From: Yeosuana marina
GTDB taxonomy: Bacteria > Bacteroidota > Bacteroidia > Flavobacteriales > Flavobacteriaceae
Length of the DNA: 64,000 nucleotides
Direction of reading: 5' to 3'
Assembly (NCBI RefSeq): GCF_011762485.1
Contig: NZ_JAAKGI010000037.1
Span: forward strand, 133,075-197,074
The notes under the pieces are model-generated. The model saw only the letters and a program-made list of their open reading frames with translations, was not told where the DNA came from and did not search any database. Positions 26,113-35,155 of this stretch are shown piece by piece; within the stretch, counting starts at the first letter, position 1; every line of letters begins with the position of its first letter. Position numbers and translations under genes: made by a program.

Positions 26113-27993
26113 ATGATTAAAACCTATAGAAATTTGTCACTATTAATTTTAGTACTATGTTTTGCTTGTAAAAAACCTATGAAAACGGATATTGAACCCA
26201 TAAAGAAAACCAACGAAAACCTACATAAACAAGTCGTTTACCAAGTGTTTACACGTCTGTTTGGAAACACGTATTTAACCAATAAACCGTGGGGAACCAT
26301 TGAAGAAAACGGTGTGGGTAAGTTTAGTGATTTTACAGATAAAGCGTTAAAGGAAATCAAGGATTTAGGCGTTACTTATATTTGGTATACAGGTATTCCT
26401 CATCATGATGTCATAACAGATTATACAAAATATGGTATTTCAAATGACGACCCAGATGTTGTAAAAGGTAGAGCAGGGTCGCCATATGCGGTAAAAGATT
26501 ATTATAATGTAGACCCTGATTTGGCTGAAAATCCCGAAAACAGATTAGAAGAATTCAAGGCACTTATTGAAAGAACTCATAAAGCAGGATTAAAAGTAAT
26601 CATAGACATTGTTCCTAATCATGTTGCTAGAAATTATCATAGTTTATCAAAGCCTGAAGGTGTTGAAGATTTTGGAGCAAAGGATGATACAACTGTTGTT
26701 TATAACGTGAACAATAACTTTTATTACAACCCAGGAGAAGCATTTAAAGTTCCAAATTGGCGAGATGGTTATAAACCGTTAGGGGGAGAACATAACCAAT
26801 TACTGGATGGTAAGTTTAAGGAAAGTCCAGCGAAATGGACAGGTAACGGATCTCGTGCATCGCAACCAGATATGAATGATTGGTACGAAACAGTAAAAAT
26901 AAATTATGGTATATCACCAGAAGGTCATAAAGACTTTAATGAATTACCGGAAGGTTTTGAAAATGAAAATTACACTAAACATTTTAAATTTTGGCAGGAC
27001 AAAACGGTTCCAGATTCATGGATTAAATTTAAGGATATTGCTTTGTATTGGTTGGATTTTGGTGTAGATGGTTTTAGATATGATATGGCAGAAATGGTGC
27101 CTGTAGAATTTTGGAGTTATATGAATTCAAACATCAAAATGAAAAATAGTGATGCTTTTTTATTAGCCGAAGTTTATAATCCTAGTCTCTACAGAGATTA
27201 CATTAAAAAAGGAAAAATGGATTATCTATACGACAAGGTGCAACTTTACGATACCATAAAGCACATCATGCAAGGTCATGGCAGTACCGACTATATTCCT
27301 AAAATTCAGGAAGATTTAAAGGATATTGAACATCATATGCTTCATTTTTTAGAAAATCATGATGAACAACGCATAGCAAGCCCTGAGTTTGCAGGAAATC
27401 CCAAAAAAGGACAGCCAGCCATGGTTGTTTCAGCCACAATAAGTACCTCACCAACAATGATTTATTTTGGACAGGAATTAGGCGAACCCGGAGCCGAAGA
27501 TGCTGGATTTGGAAAGCCTTCAAGAACCTCTATTTATGATTATATAGGAGTGCCACATGTGCAACGTTGGGTTAATAACAAACAATTTGATGGTGGAAAT
27601 TCTTTAGAAGAAGAGAAAACGCTTAGAGATTTCTACAAACGCTTACTGAATATTACCATAAAAAGTTCGGCATTAGCTGAAAACTATGAGGATATTCATC
27701 ACTATAATAGGCAACATACAGAATGGTATAACGACCAAGTGTTATCATTTGTACGTTGGAGCGATACCGAAAAATTAATTATAGTTTCAAACTTTAATCC
27801 TGATAATACTTACGGTTTCGAGTTGCAATTACCTCAAGATATAATAAGTAAATGGGGTTTAAATGATGGAGATTACCAGGTAAAAGACCAATTATATAAT
27901 CAATATCAGTCTACCTTAAAGGTTCATAATCATCATGCTACTATGCGAATAGATATAAAACCTTTAGAATCATTTATTCTTAAAATCAATTAA
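26113..27993 (+). CDS. GH13 alpha-amylase-family lipoprotein
   Basis: The 626-aa lipoprotein (lipid C19 in CFACK) has a GH13 barrel beginning at about 40 (QVVYQVFTRLFGN). Region I is DIVPNH (165-170), followed by a long B-domain insertion (about 175-300). The nucleophile is D324 in GFRYD, the acid/base is E353 in LLAEVY, and D417 is in LENHDEQR. A C-terminal beta domain follows (about 530-626). It lacks the cyclomaltodextrinase N-terminal domain of the 20619 enzyme, so it probably differs in specificity. Candidates are alpha-amylase, oligo-1,6-glucosidase-like or glucosidase activity. Spacing is 11 bp to the GH31 gene and 3 bp to the next GH13 gene. It is likely periplasmic or surface-attached. 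Confidence 0.92.
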   Translation: MIKTYRNLSLLILVLCFACKKPMKTDIEPIKKTNENLHKQVVYQVFTRLFGNTYLTNKPWGTIEENGVGKFSDFTDKALKEIKDLGVTYIWYTGIPHHDVITDYTKYGISNDDPDVVKGRAGSPYAVKDYYNVDPDLAENPENRLEEFKALIERTHKAGLKVIIDIVPNHVARNYHSLSKPEGVEDFGAKDDTTVVYNVNNNFYYNPGEAFKVPNWRDGYKPLGGEHNQLLDGKFKESPAKWTGNGSRASQPDMNDWYETVKINYGISPEGHKDFNELPEGFENENYTKHFKFWQDKTVPDSWIKFKDIALYWLDFGVDGFRYDMAEMVPVEFWSYMNSNIKMKNSDAFLLAEVYNPSLYRDYIKKGKMDYLYDKVQLYDTIKHIMQGHGSTDYIPKIQEDLKDIEHHMLHFLENHDEQRIASPEFAGNPKKGQPAMVVSATISTSPTMIYFGQELGEPGAEDAGFGKPSRTSIYDYIGVPHVQRWVNNKQFDGGNSLEEEKTLRDFYKRLLNITIKSSALAENYEDIHHYNRQHTEWYNDQVLSFVRWSDTEKLIIVSNFNPDNTYGFELQLPQDIISKWGLNDGDYQVKDQLYNQYQSTLKVHNHHATMRIDIKPLESFILKIN

Positions 27994-27996
27994 ATT

Positions 27997-29655
27997 ATGC
28001 ATAAATTTTTAGTTCTACTATTGGCTGTTTTAACGATGTTCAGTTGTAAGTCAAACGATGAGAATAATGAGCGTGATGCAAAAAAGGAAGTGCCATTTGT
28101 TTGGAATGGTGCAAATCTATACTTTTTGTTAGTAGATAGATTCAATAATGGAGACACTTCAAACGATATTAATTTTAATAGAACAAAAACAACAGGAAAA
28201 TTAAGAGGATTTGAAGGGGGCGATATTAAAGGAATAACGAAAAAAATAGACGAAGGCTACTTTACTGATTTAGGTGTAAATGCCATCTGGTTATCACCTG
28301 TTGTAGAACAAATTCATGGTGCAACAGATGAAGGGACAGGCGTTACTTATGCATATCATGGCTATTGGGCAAAGGATTGGACGGCACTAGACCCTAATTT
28401 TGGAACCAAAGATGATTTAAAAACTTTGGTAGAGGCTGCCCATAAAAAAGGAATCAGAATCGTTCTTGATGCCGTGATTAATCATACAGGTCCTGTAACA
28501 GATGTAGACAAGGTTTATCCTAACGATTGGGTACGGACCGAAGATAAGTGTGATTATAAAGATTATGAAGGGACTGTAACGTGCAACTTAGTTGAAAATC
28601 TGCCAGATATAAAAACAGAGAGTAATGACAGTGTAGCACTACCTCCATTATTAGTTGAAAAGTGGAAAGCTGAAGGGCGTTATGATAAAGAAGTTGCAGA
28701 ATTGGATGCCTTTTTTAAACGAACAGGCTACCCAAGAGCACCTCGTTTTTATATCATTAAATGGTTGACAGATTATATCAAAGAATTTGGGATTGATGGC
28801 TATAGAGCTGATACAGTTAAGCATACCGAACCCTATGTATGGCAAGAATTTAGAACCGAATGTGACTATGCTTTTTCTCAATGGAAAAAGAATAACCCTG
28901 ATAAGGTTTTAGATGATAATCCGTTTTATTTAGTAGGAGAAGTATATAATTATAACATTAGCTCCGGACAGATTTTTGATTATGGTGATAAGCAAGTCAA
29001 TTTCTTTGACCATAGTTTTCATAGTTTGATAAATTTTGAATTTAAATCAGATGCGAAAAATTCTTATGAAGCCACATTTTCTAAATATTCAAAACTATTA
29101 GATAATCAATTAAAAGGATTTGGCACATTAAATTATGTGACATCACATGATGATGCTAGTCCTTTTGATATTAAAAGAGAAAAGCCTTATGAAGCTATCA
29201 CAAAATTATTGTTGACACCGGGTACTTCACAAATTTATTACGGAGATGAAACGGCTAGACCATTAATTATTGAAGGCACTGTGGGAGATGCTACACTTCG
29301 GTCTTTTATGAATTGGGATTCTATTCAAACCAATGAAGACACAAAAAATCTTTTGTTACATTCACAAAAATTGGGACGATTCAGGGCAAACCACCCAGCA
29401 ATAGGAGCAGGGATTCATCAAATGATTACTCAAAAACCCTATGTTTTCTATAGAAGTTATTCTAAAGGAGCATACAATGATTTAATTGTTATTGGATTGG
29501 ATTTACCAAAAGGAATAAAAACACTTGATGTGTCCAAAATATTCAAGGATGGTGAAATGTTGCACGACGCTTATTCAAATCAGAATGTAAACGTCAGTAA
29601 GGGTAATGCTGTGATTGATTCTGAATTCGATATTGTATTATTGGAGAAACAATAA
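27997..29655 (+). CDS. GH13 alpha-amylase-family lipoprotein (last gene of glucan operon)
   Basis: The 552-aa lipoprotein (lipid C17 in MFSCK) carries a complete GH13 catalytic set. The barrel starts at about 40 (NLYFLLVDRFNNGD), region I is DAVINH (158-163), the nucleophile is D272 in GYRAD, the acid/base is E315 in VGEVY, and D385 is in TSHDD. A short B domain contains two cysteines (about 185 and 196) that could form a disulfide. A C-terminal beta domain ends the protein. It resembles cytoplasmic-alpha-amylase-like or SusG-like enzymes of starch loci. After it come 71 bp without a strong terminator, then a thioesterase gene that is probably separate. Substrate detail cannot be read from sequence. 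Confidence 0.92.
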   Translation: MHKFLVLLLAVLTMFSCKSNDENNERDAKKEVPFVWNGANLYFLLVDRFNNGDTSNDINFNRTKTTGKLRGFEGGDIKGITKKIDEGYFTDLGVNAIWLSPVVEQIHGATDEGTGVTYAYHGYWAKDWTALDPNFGTKDDLKTLVEAAHKKGIRIVLDAVINHTGPVTDVDKVYPNDWVRTEDKCDYKDYEGTVTCNLVENLPDIKTESNDSVALPPLLVEKWKAEGRYDKEVAELDAFFKRTGYPRAPRFYIIKWLTDYIKEFGIDGYRADTVKHTEPYVWQEFRTECDYAFSQWKKNNPDKVLDDNPFYLVGEVYNYNISSGQIFDYGDKQVNFFDHSFHSLINFEFKSDAKNSYEATFSKYSKLLDNQLKGFGTLNYVTSHDDASPFDIKREKPYEAITKLLLTPGTSQIYYGDETARPLIIEGTVGDATLRSFMNWDSIQTNEDTKNLLLHSQKLGRFRANHPAIGAGIHQMITQKPYVFYRSYSKGAYNDLIVIGLDLPKGIKTLDVSKIFKDGEMLHDAYSNQNVNVSKGNAVIDSEFDIVLLEKQ

Positions 29656-29726
29656 ATATCATATGGATTTATATTAATTGCCAATGTATTTTAATAGCTT
29701 TATAAATTCAAAAAATAAAGCAAAAA

Positions 29727-30593
29727 ATGACATCAGTTCAAGATTTATTAGATCTTTTAATTCTAGAAAAAGTTGATGACACCCAGTTTATTGGGCATAG
29801 CAAAACCGTTGGAAATCAATATGTGTTTGGCGGTCAAGTTTTAGCACAAGCCATAAATGCTGCCTGCAGAACCATTCATAACGAGCGCATTTTACATTCT
29901 ATGCACGCTTATTTTTTAGAAGCGGGGCAGTTGCATTTACCAATTGTATTTAATGTTAGTTTAGTAAGAGACGGAGGTAGTTTTTCGGTAAGGCGCGTAA
30001 CGGCTCAGCAAAATGATACTACTATTTTTATTTTGTCGGCGTCATTTCATAAGAAGGAAGAGGGTTACAATCACCAAATAGAAATGAAAACTGATTTAAA
30101 ACAACCGGAAGCTCTTCTAAGTTGGAACGATATTTTACATCAGTTTGGTGATTATTTACCAAAGCGACTTAAGACTTTTTTTGAAATTGAACGTCCGATT
30201 GAGTTTAAACCAACTGAAATTGTAAATCCATTAGAGAAAAAAGATTTACCGCCGTTTAGTAACGTTTGGTTTAAGTTGAAAGGTGATATTAAAAATTTAG
30301 ATTTAGCTACTAAGCAGCAAGTATTAACCTATATTTCAGATTATAATATTTTGGTATCAGCACTTAATCCTCATGCCAGTGTGGCGCATTGGGGCAATAC
30401 GCAAACAGCAAGTTTAGACCATTCGATGTGGTATTTTAGAGATTTTGATTTTGATGATTGGTTGCTGTTTTCCATGGAATCGCCAAATGCTTCAAATGCT
30501 AGAGGATTTGCAAGAGGTAATATATTTTCGAGAGATGGCAAGCTGGTCGCATCAGTGGCTCAGGAAGGATTAATGCGACCTTTAGACAAATAA
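29727..30593 (+). CDS. tesB: Acyl-CoA thioesterase II
   Basis: The 288-aa protein is a double-hotdog thioesterase of the TesB family, hydrolysing acyl-CoA to fatty acid and CoA in the cytoplasm. The N-terminal half has the typical FIGHSKTVGNQYVFGGQVLAQAI and the segment LHSMHAYFLEAGQL. The C-terminal half has SDYNILVSALNPH with the catalytic-triad region and LDHSMWYFRDFDFDDWLLFSMESP. Its length is standard. It starts a short housekeeping run with the phosphodiesterase and flavoprotein genes, separated by 16 bp from the next. It has no clear link to starch use. Confidence 0.93.
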   Translation: MTSVQDLLDLLILEKVDDTQFIGHSKTVGNQYVFGGQVLAQAINAACRTIHNERILHSMHAYFLEAGQLHLPIVFNVSLVRDGGSFSVRRVTAQQNDTTIFILSASFHKKEEGYNHQIEMKTDLKQPEALLSWNDILHQFGDYLPKRLKTFFEIERPIEFKPTEIVNPLEKKDLPPFSNVWFKLKGDIKNLDLATKQQVLTYISDYNILVSALNPHASVAHWGNTQTASLDHSMWYFRDFDFDDWLLFSMESPNASNARGFARGNIFSRDGKLVASVAQEGLMRPLDK

Positions 30594-30609
30594 TATCTAA
30601 CAAAGAGAC

Positions 30610-31287
30610 ATGCAGAAAATAGGTCACAGAGGCGCCAAAGCGTATGTTGCCGAAAACACCATTGCATCGATACAAAAAGCCTTAGATTTTGGTGTGGATT
30701 GTATCGAAATAGATGTGCATGTGTGTGCTTCGGGCGAGTTGGTGGTATTTCATGATTTTACTTTAAATAGGATGACCAACGGAACAGGAGAAATTGGTAA
30801 AAGGACACTTTCTGAGTTGAAAGCATTGCAAGTTGACAATCATTTCAAAATTCCAACTTTAGAAGAAGTTTTAGATGTTATTAATAAAACATGTTTGTTG
30901 AATATAGAGTTGAAAGGAAGATATACGGCTGAAAAAACAGTTGAGGTTATTGAAAGATATATCAACCAAAAAGATTGGAAATATAGCGACTTTTTAGTGT
31001 CTAGTTTTCAGCATCATGAGTTGGAAGATGTTTTTAAAATCAATAAAAAAATTCCGTTGGCAGTTTTAACAAAAGCAAGTATTTTTGAAGTCTTAGAATT
31101 TGCTGAAACCATAAACGCCGTTGCAATTCATCCTAATTTCGCATTGCTAACCAAAGAGAATGTAAAACGAGCGCAATCAAAAGGTTTTAAAGTTAATACG
31201 TGGACTGTGAATGATGATGAAACCATACTCCGAATGAAAGATTACGGCGTTGATGGTATAATTTCGGATTACCCAGATAGATTATGA
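30610..31287 (+). CDS. Glycerophosphodiester phosphodiesterase
   Basis: The 225-aa protein is a GDPD-type TIM-barrel enzyme that hydrolyses glycerophosphodiesters to glycerol-3-phosphate and an alcohol. The metal and catalytic residues are present: H6-R7 in GHRGAK, E15 in AENT, E33 and D35 in EIDVH, and H48-D49 in VFHD. The WTVNDDETILRMKDYGVDGIISDYP ending is also typical. The usual PENT motif reads AENT here, a mild variation. There is no signal peptide, which suggests a cytoplasmic UgpQ-like enzyme. Its end overlaps the flavoprotein start by 4 bp (ATGA), so the two are coupled. Confidence 0.92.
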   Translation: MQKIGHRGAKAYVAENTIASIQKALDFGVDCIEIDVHVCASGELVVFHDFTLNRMTNGTGEIGKRTLSELKALQVDNHFKIPTLEEVLDVINKTCLLNIELKGRYTAEKTVEVIERYINQKDWKYSDFLVSSFQHHELEDVFKINKKIPLAVLTKASIFEVLEFAETINAVAIHPNFALLTKENVKRAQSKGFKVNTWTVNDDETILRMKDYGVDGIISDYPDRL

Positions 31288-32495
31288 TTAAAAAAGATGT
31301 GATAATTGTTGGTGGCGGTGCAGCCGGTTTTTTTGCAGCTATTAATATTGCCGAACAAAATCCAAAATTAAGTGTCGCTATCTTAGAACGTGGAAAAGAA
31401 GGCTTGGGGAAAGTGAAAGTTTCTGGTGGTGGACGCTGTAATGTAACACATGCAGAATTCATGCCGCAGGAATTGGTGTTGAATTATCCACGTGGCGAAA
31501 AGGAATTGCTAGGGCCTTTTCATCAATTTATGACTGGTGATACCATTGAATGGTTTGAAAAACGAGGTATCGAGTTGAAAATTGAAGAAGACGGACGCAT
31601 GTTTCCAGTGTCAAATTCATCGCAAACTATAATTAATTGTTTTCTTCAAGAAGCTAAAAAGCATAAGGTCGATATATATTATAATTATTCGGTAATATCT
31701 TTTAAAACGGATAATGAATTCTGGGAGATTGAAACATCAAAAGAAAATTTTATTACGGAGAAATTAGTTGTTGCCACAGGAAGTAATACAAAAATATGGA
31801 AGCTTTTAGAACATTTGGGGCATTCCATTTCGCCGCCGGTTCCTTCATTGTTTACATTTAATATTAAAGATGAACGGATAAAAGATATTCCTGGTGTTGT
31901 GGCTTCAAATGTTGAGATTAAAGTTATTGATACCGATTTATATTCCGAAGGGCCTTTACTAATCACACATTGGGGGATGAGTGCCCCTGCGATTTTAAAA
32001 CTATCGGCTTTTGGTGCTTTAGAATTGGCCAAACGCAACTATAAATTTCAAATAGAAATTAATTTTATCAGAAAATCATTTGGGAATTGTTTAGATATTT
32101 TGAAGGTTTTAAAACAGGATTTAGCTAAAAAAACAGTTTATAAATCGGCACAGTTCGAAATGCCTAAACGACTTTGGCAGCAATTGATTTTAGCATCTCA
32201 TATGGATATAGAAACGCGCTGGGCAGATATGAATAAAATGCAATTAGAAGCCTTAGCTAATCAATTAACAAAGGCGATTTTTTATGTGGATGGAAAGAGT
32301 ACCTTTAAAGAAGAATTTGTAACGGCGGGTGGTATCGATTTAAAAGAGGTTAATTTTAAAACCTTTGAAAGTAAGCTGTATAAAAATCTTTATTTTGCTG
32401 GTGAAGTCTTGAATATTGATGCGGTAACTGGCGGATTTAATTTTCAAAATGCCTGGACGAGTGGGTTTATCGTCGCGAAACATATCTCAAAATAA
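31284..32495 (+). CDS. HI0933-family NAD(P)/FAD-dependent oxidoreductase
   Basis: The 403-aa protein has a Rossmann FAD-binding start (DVIIVGGGAAGFFAAINIAE) and the family-specific GKVKVSGGGRCNVTHAEF. It ends with LYFAGEVLNIDAVTGGFNFQNAWTSGFIVA, which places it in the HI0933/YhiN-like (BaiN-related) family. These are flavoproteins of poorly known function in most bacteria. The catalytic role cannot be assigned. The start overlaps the GDPD stop by 4 bp. The next gene starts 1 bp after its stop, so this gene is probably transcribed with both neighbours. Confidence 0.9.
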   Translation: MIKKDVIIVGGGAAGFFAAINIAEQNPKLSVAILERGKEGLGKVKVSGGGRCNVTHAEFMPQELVLNYPRGEKELLGPFHQFMTGDTIEWFEKRGIELKIEEDGRMFPVSNSSQTIINCFLQEAKKHKVDIYYNYSVISFKTDNEFWEIETSKENFITEKLVVATGSNTKIWKLLEHLGHSISPPVPSLFTFNIKDERIKDIPGVVASNVEIKVIDTDLYSEGPLLITHWGMSAPAILKLSAFGALELAKRNYKFQIEINFIRKSFGNCLDILKVLKQDLAKKTVYKSAQFEMPKRLWQQLILASHMDIETRWADMNKMQLEALANQLTKAIFYVDGKSTFKEEFVTAGGIDLKEVNFKTFESKLYKNLYFAGEVLNIDAVTGGFNFQNAWTSGFIVAKHISK

Positions 32496-32496
32496 A

Positions 32497-33030
32497 ATGA
32501 CAACATATATTGCATTACTTAGAGGAATTAATGTTAGTGGGCAAAAAAAAGTGCCCATGGCAGCATTAACCTCGGCAATGCAAGAACTGGGTTTGCTTAA
32601 TGTGAAAACCTATATTAATAGTGGAAATGTGGTGTTTCAAACCGTAAAAACAAATCAGAATCAACTAGAAGAATTAATAAAGAACAAGTTGTTTTCTTAT
32701 TTTGGTTTTGAAGTTTCGGTGTTAGTAAAAACTTGCAAACAATTAGATGTAATTTTATCTAAAGCACCATTTTCAGACGAAAAAACAGAGCAAAGCTATT
32801 TTACATTGCTTCATAAAAAGCCTGATAAAAGTTTAGTTGAAGCCCTTAAACATGTAACATATCATAATGAAGAATTTTACATCACTAACGAATGTGCTTA
32901 TTTTTATAGTACAATTGGTTACGGAAGAGCCAAATGCAACAATAATTTTTTTGAAAGAAAATTAAAAGTAACTGCTACCACAAGAAACTATAAAACTATG
33001 GTAAAGTTATTATCTTTGTGCTCAGATTAG
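32497..33030 (+). CDS. DUF1697 protein
   Basis: The frame is open from 32449, but homologous proteins begin with MTTYIALLRGINVSGQ-like sequence, so I take the ATG at 32497, giving 177 aa and no overlap with the flavoprotein gene. The pattern YIALLRGINVSGQKKVPMAAL, then YINSGNVVF, and the C-terminal (R)NYKTMVKL are characteristic of DUF1697. The domain is found in many bacteria and has no established function. There is no signal peptide or membrane segment. Confidence 0.85.
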   Translation: MTTYIALLRGINVSGQKKVPMAALTSAMQELGLLNVKTYINSGNVVFQTVKTNQNQLEELIKNKLFSYFGFEVSVLVKTCKQLDVILSKAPFSDEKTEQSYFTLLHKKPDKSLVEALKHVTYHNEEFYITNECAYFYSTIGYGRAKCNNNFFERKLKVTATTRNYKTMVKLLSLCSD

Positions 33031-33035
33031 TTGTT

Positions 33036-34148
33036 ATGACAGAACAAAATTTTATCCCAAAAGCATATTCCGAATCTATCGAAAAAGGACAATTTACATG
33101 GTCGTCGCCAAGTAATATTGCTCTTGTTAAATATTGGGGAAAAAAGGACAATCAAATTCCTCAAAACCCTTCAATTAGTTTTACGCTGGATAATTGTAAA
33201 ACAACAACAACACTTCGTTTTTCTAAAAAAGAGAATCAGGATAATTTTTCATTTGATGTATTTCTAGATGGAGACAAAAAAGACGATTTTAAACCAAAAA
33301 TTGAAACATTTTTCAAGCGTATTGAAGTCTATTTACCATTTTTAAAAGAGTATCATTTTACGATTGAAACCAGCAACACTTTTCCGCATAGTTCGGGTAT
33401 TGCTTCGTCTGCTAGTGGTATGAGTGCTTTAGCCATGTGCTTGATGAGTGTTGAAAAACAATTAAGTAATGCTGTCGCTCCGAGCGAAGAGGAAGGGTCT
33501 TTTGAATCATATGATGATTATTTTAATAAAAAAGCGTCGTTCTTAGCACGTTTAGGTTCTGGAAGTGCTTGTCGAAGTATTGAAGGTGATTTAATTGTTT
33601 GGGGCGAACACAGAGAAATAAAAGGAAGTAGTGATCTTTTCGGAACAAAATATCCTTATAAAGTACATGAAAACTTTAAAAACTACCAAGACACGATTCT
33701 GTTAGTAGATAAAGGCGAAAAACAAGTAAGCAGTAGCGTTGGTCATAACCTAATGCATAATCATCCATTTGCAGAACAGCGTTTTACGCAAGCAAATGAT
33801 AATCTGTCTAAATTAATAGATATTTTTAAATCTGGAGATATCTATGCGTTTATTGAGATTATAGAAAGTGAGGCCTTAACGCTTCATGCGATGATGATGA
33901 CAAGCCTACCGTATTTTATTTTAATGAAGCCTAATACTTTGGAGATTATCAATAAAATATGGCTGTTCAGGCAACATACGGGGTTACCTGTTAGTTTTAC
34001 ATTAGATGCTGGTGCTAATGTCCATGTGTTATATCCTGAAAAAGATGCGGCTTCAGTTTTAGAATTCATTAAGAATGAATTAGTTGCATATTGCGAAAAT
34101 GGACATTATATTTGCGACATAATTGGTTTTGGAGCAAAACAATTGTAA
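33036..34148 (+). CDS. mvaD: Diphosphomevalonate decarboxylase
   Basis: The 370-aa GHMP-superfamily enzyme converts diphosphomevalonate to isopentenyl diphosphate with ATP. Diagnostic segments are WSSPSNIALVKYWGKK at the N-terminus, the ATP loop PHSSGIASSASGMSAL, GSGSACRSIEGDLIVWG, and TLDAGANVHVLYP near the C-terminus with the catalytic Asp. I place the start at ATG 33036, since an upstream in-frame start (33018) lies within the end of the preceding gene. A TATCTTTG box (33010-33017) inside the end of that gene could give a separate promoter with a very short leader. A mevalonate kinase gene follows after 28 bp. Confidence 0.94.
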   Translation: MTEQNFIPKAYSESIEKGQFTWSSPSNIALVKYWGKKDNQIPQNPSISFTLDNCKTTTTLRFSKKENQDNFSFDVFLDGDKKDDFKPKIETFFKRIEVYLPFLKEYHFTIETSNTFPHSSGIASSASGMSALAMCLMSVEKQLSNAVAPSEEEGSFESYDDYFNKKASFLARLGSGSACRSIEGDLIVWGEHREIKGSSDLFGTKYPYKVHENFKNYQDTILLVDKGEKQVSSSVGHNLMHNHPFAEQRFTQANDNLSKLIDIFKSGDIYAFIEIIESEALTLHAMMMTSLPYFILMKPNTLEIINKIWLFRQHTGLPVSFTLDAGANVHVLYPEKDAASVLEFIKNELVAYCENGHYICDIIGFGAKQL

Positions 34149-34176
34149 CTTTATAAAGCCAATATCAAAATAAGTA

Positions 34177-35106
34177 ATGAAAGGACCGCTTTTTTATTCG
34201 AAAATTTTACTCTTTGGAGAGTATGGAATCATTAAGGATTCCAAAGGATTGTCAATTCCTTATAGTTTTTACAATGGTGCTTTAAAAAAAGCAGATAACC
34301 CTTCTGAAAAAGCTATCCAATCAAACCAAAGTTTACAACGTTTTGTAACTTATTTACAAAGCATCAATTCAGAATTGGTAAGGTTTGATATCGAGCAACT
34401 TCAAAACGATGTTAACGACGGTATGTATTTTGATTCTTCCATTCCGCAAGGTTATGGAGTAGGAAGTAGTGGTGCTTTAGTAGCTGCTATTTATGATAAA
34501 TATGCTTTTGACAAAATAACCGTTTTAGAAAACCTGACAAGAGAAAAACTTTTAAAGTTGAAGTCTATTTTTTCTGAAATGGAATCTTTTTTTCACGGCA
34601 AATCTTCTGGTTTAGATCCTTTAAATAGCTATTTAAGTATTCCTATTTTAATCAATTCAAAAGATAATATTGAAGCTACGGGTATTCCTTCTCAATCTAC
34701 AGACGGTAAAGGTGCCGTGTTTTTAATAGACAGCGGTATTATTGGAGAAACAGCTCCAATGGTGAGTATCTTCATGGAAAACATGAAGCAAGAAGGGTTT
34801 CGTAATATGATTAAAAATCAGTTTATAAAACACACAGATGCTTGTGTTGATGATTTCTTAAAAGGCGATATTAAATCACTGTTTAAAAATACCAAACAAT
34901 TATCAAAAGTTGTTTTAAATCATTTTAAACCAATGATTCCTATAGAGTTTCATGAGCTTTGGAAAAAGGGTCTTAAAACTAATGACTATTATTTGAAACT
35001 TTGTGGTTCAGGTGGTGGAGGCTATATCCTTGGTTTTACAGAGGATATTGAAAAGGCTAAACAAGCACTTAAAGATTATAAATTAGAAGTAGTTTATAAT
35101 TTCTAA
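34177..35106 (+). CDS. Mevalonate kinase (GHMP kinase)
   Basis: The 309-aa protein begins with FYSKILLFGEYGIIKDSKGL, the flavobacterial form of the mevalonate-kinase substrate motif. It has the ATP-binding loop PQGYGVGSSGALVAA, a HGKSSGLDPLN segment with the catalytic Asp, and the C-terminal CGSGGGGYILGF. It should phosphorylate mevalonate in the cytoplasm. It lies directly after mvaD and before a UbiA-like prenyltransferase, consistent with isoprenoid synthesis. Phosphomevalonate kinase, HMG-CoA synthase and HMG-CoA reductase genes are not in this window. A phosphomevalonate-kinase role is possible, but the motifs fit mevalonate kinase better. Confidence 0.88.
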   Translation: MKGPLFYSKILLFGEYGIIKDSKGLSIPYSFYNGALKKADNPSEKAIQSNQSLQRFVTYLQSINSELVRFDIEQLQNDVNDGMYFDSSIPQGYGVGSSGALVAAIYDKYAFDKITVLENLTREKLLKLKSIFSEMESFFHGKSSGLDPLNSYLSIPILINSKDNIEATGIPSQSTDGKGAVFLIDSGIIGETAPMVSIFMENMKQEGFRNMIKNQFIKHTDACVDDFLKGDIKSLFKNTKQLSKVVLNHFKPMIPIEFHELWKKGLKTNDYYLKLCGSGGGGYILGFTEDIEKAKQALKDYKLEVVYNF

Positions 35107-35155
35107 TTTCCACAAGTACAAAATATCTTTCACAAGAGTCTTTTAATTATTTTTT

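Noticed and set aside
32449..32496. Upstream extension of the DUF1697 gene
   Set aside because: It overlaps the flavoprotein gene, and the protein pattern begins at ATG 32497 with MTTYIALLRGIN.
33018..33035. Upstream start of the diphosphomevalonate decarboxylase gene
   Set aside because: It lies within the end of the previous gene. ATG 33036 gives the usual N-terminus.
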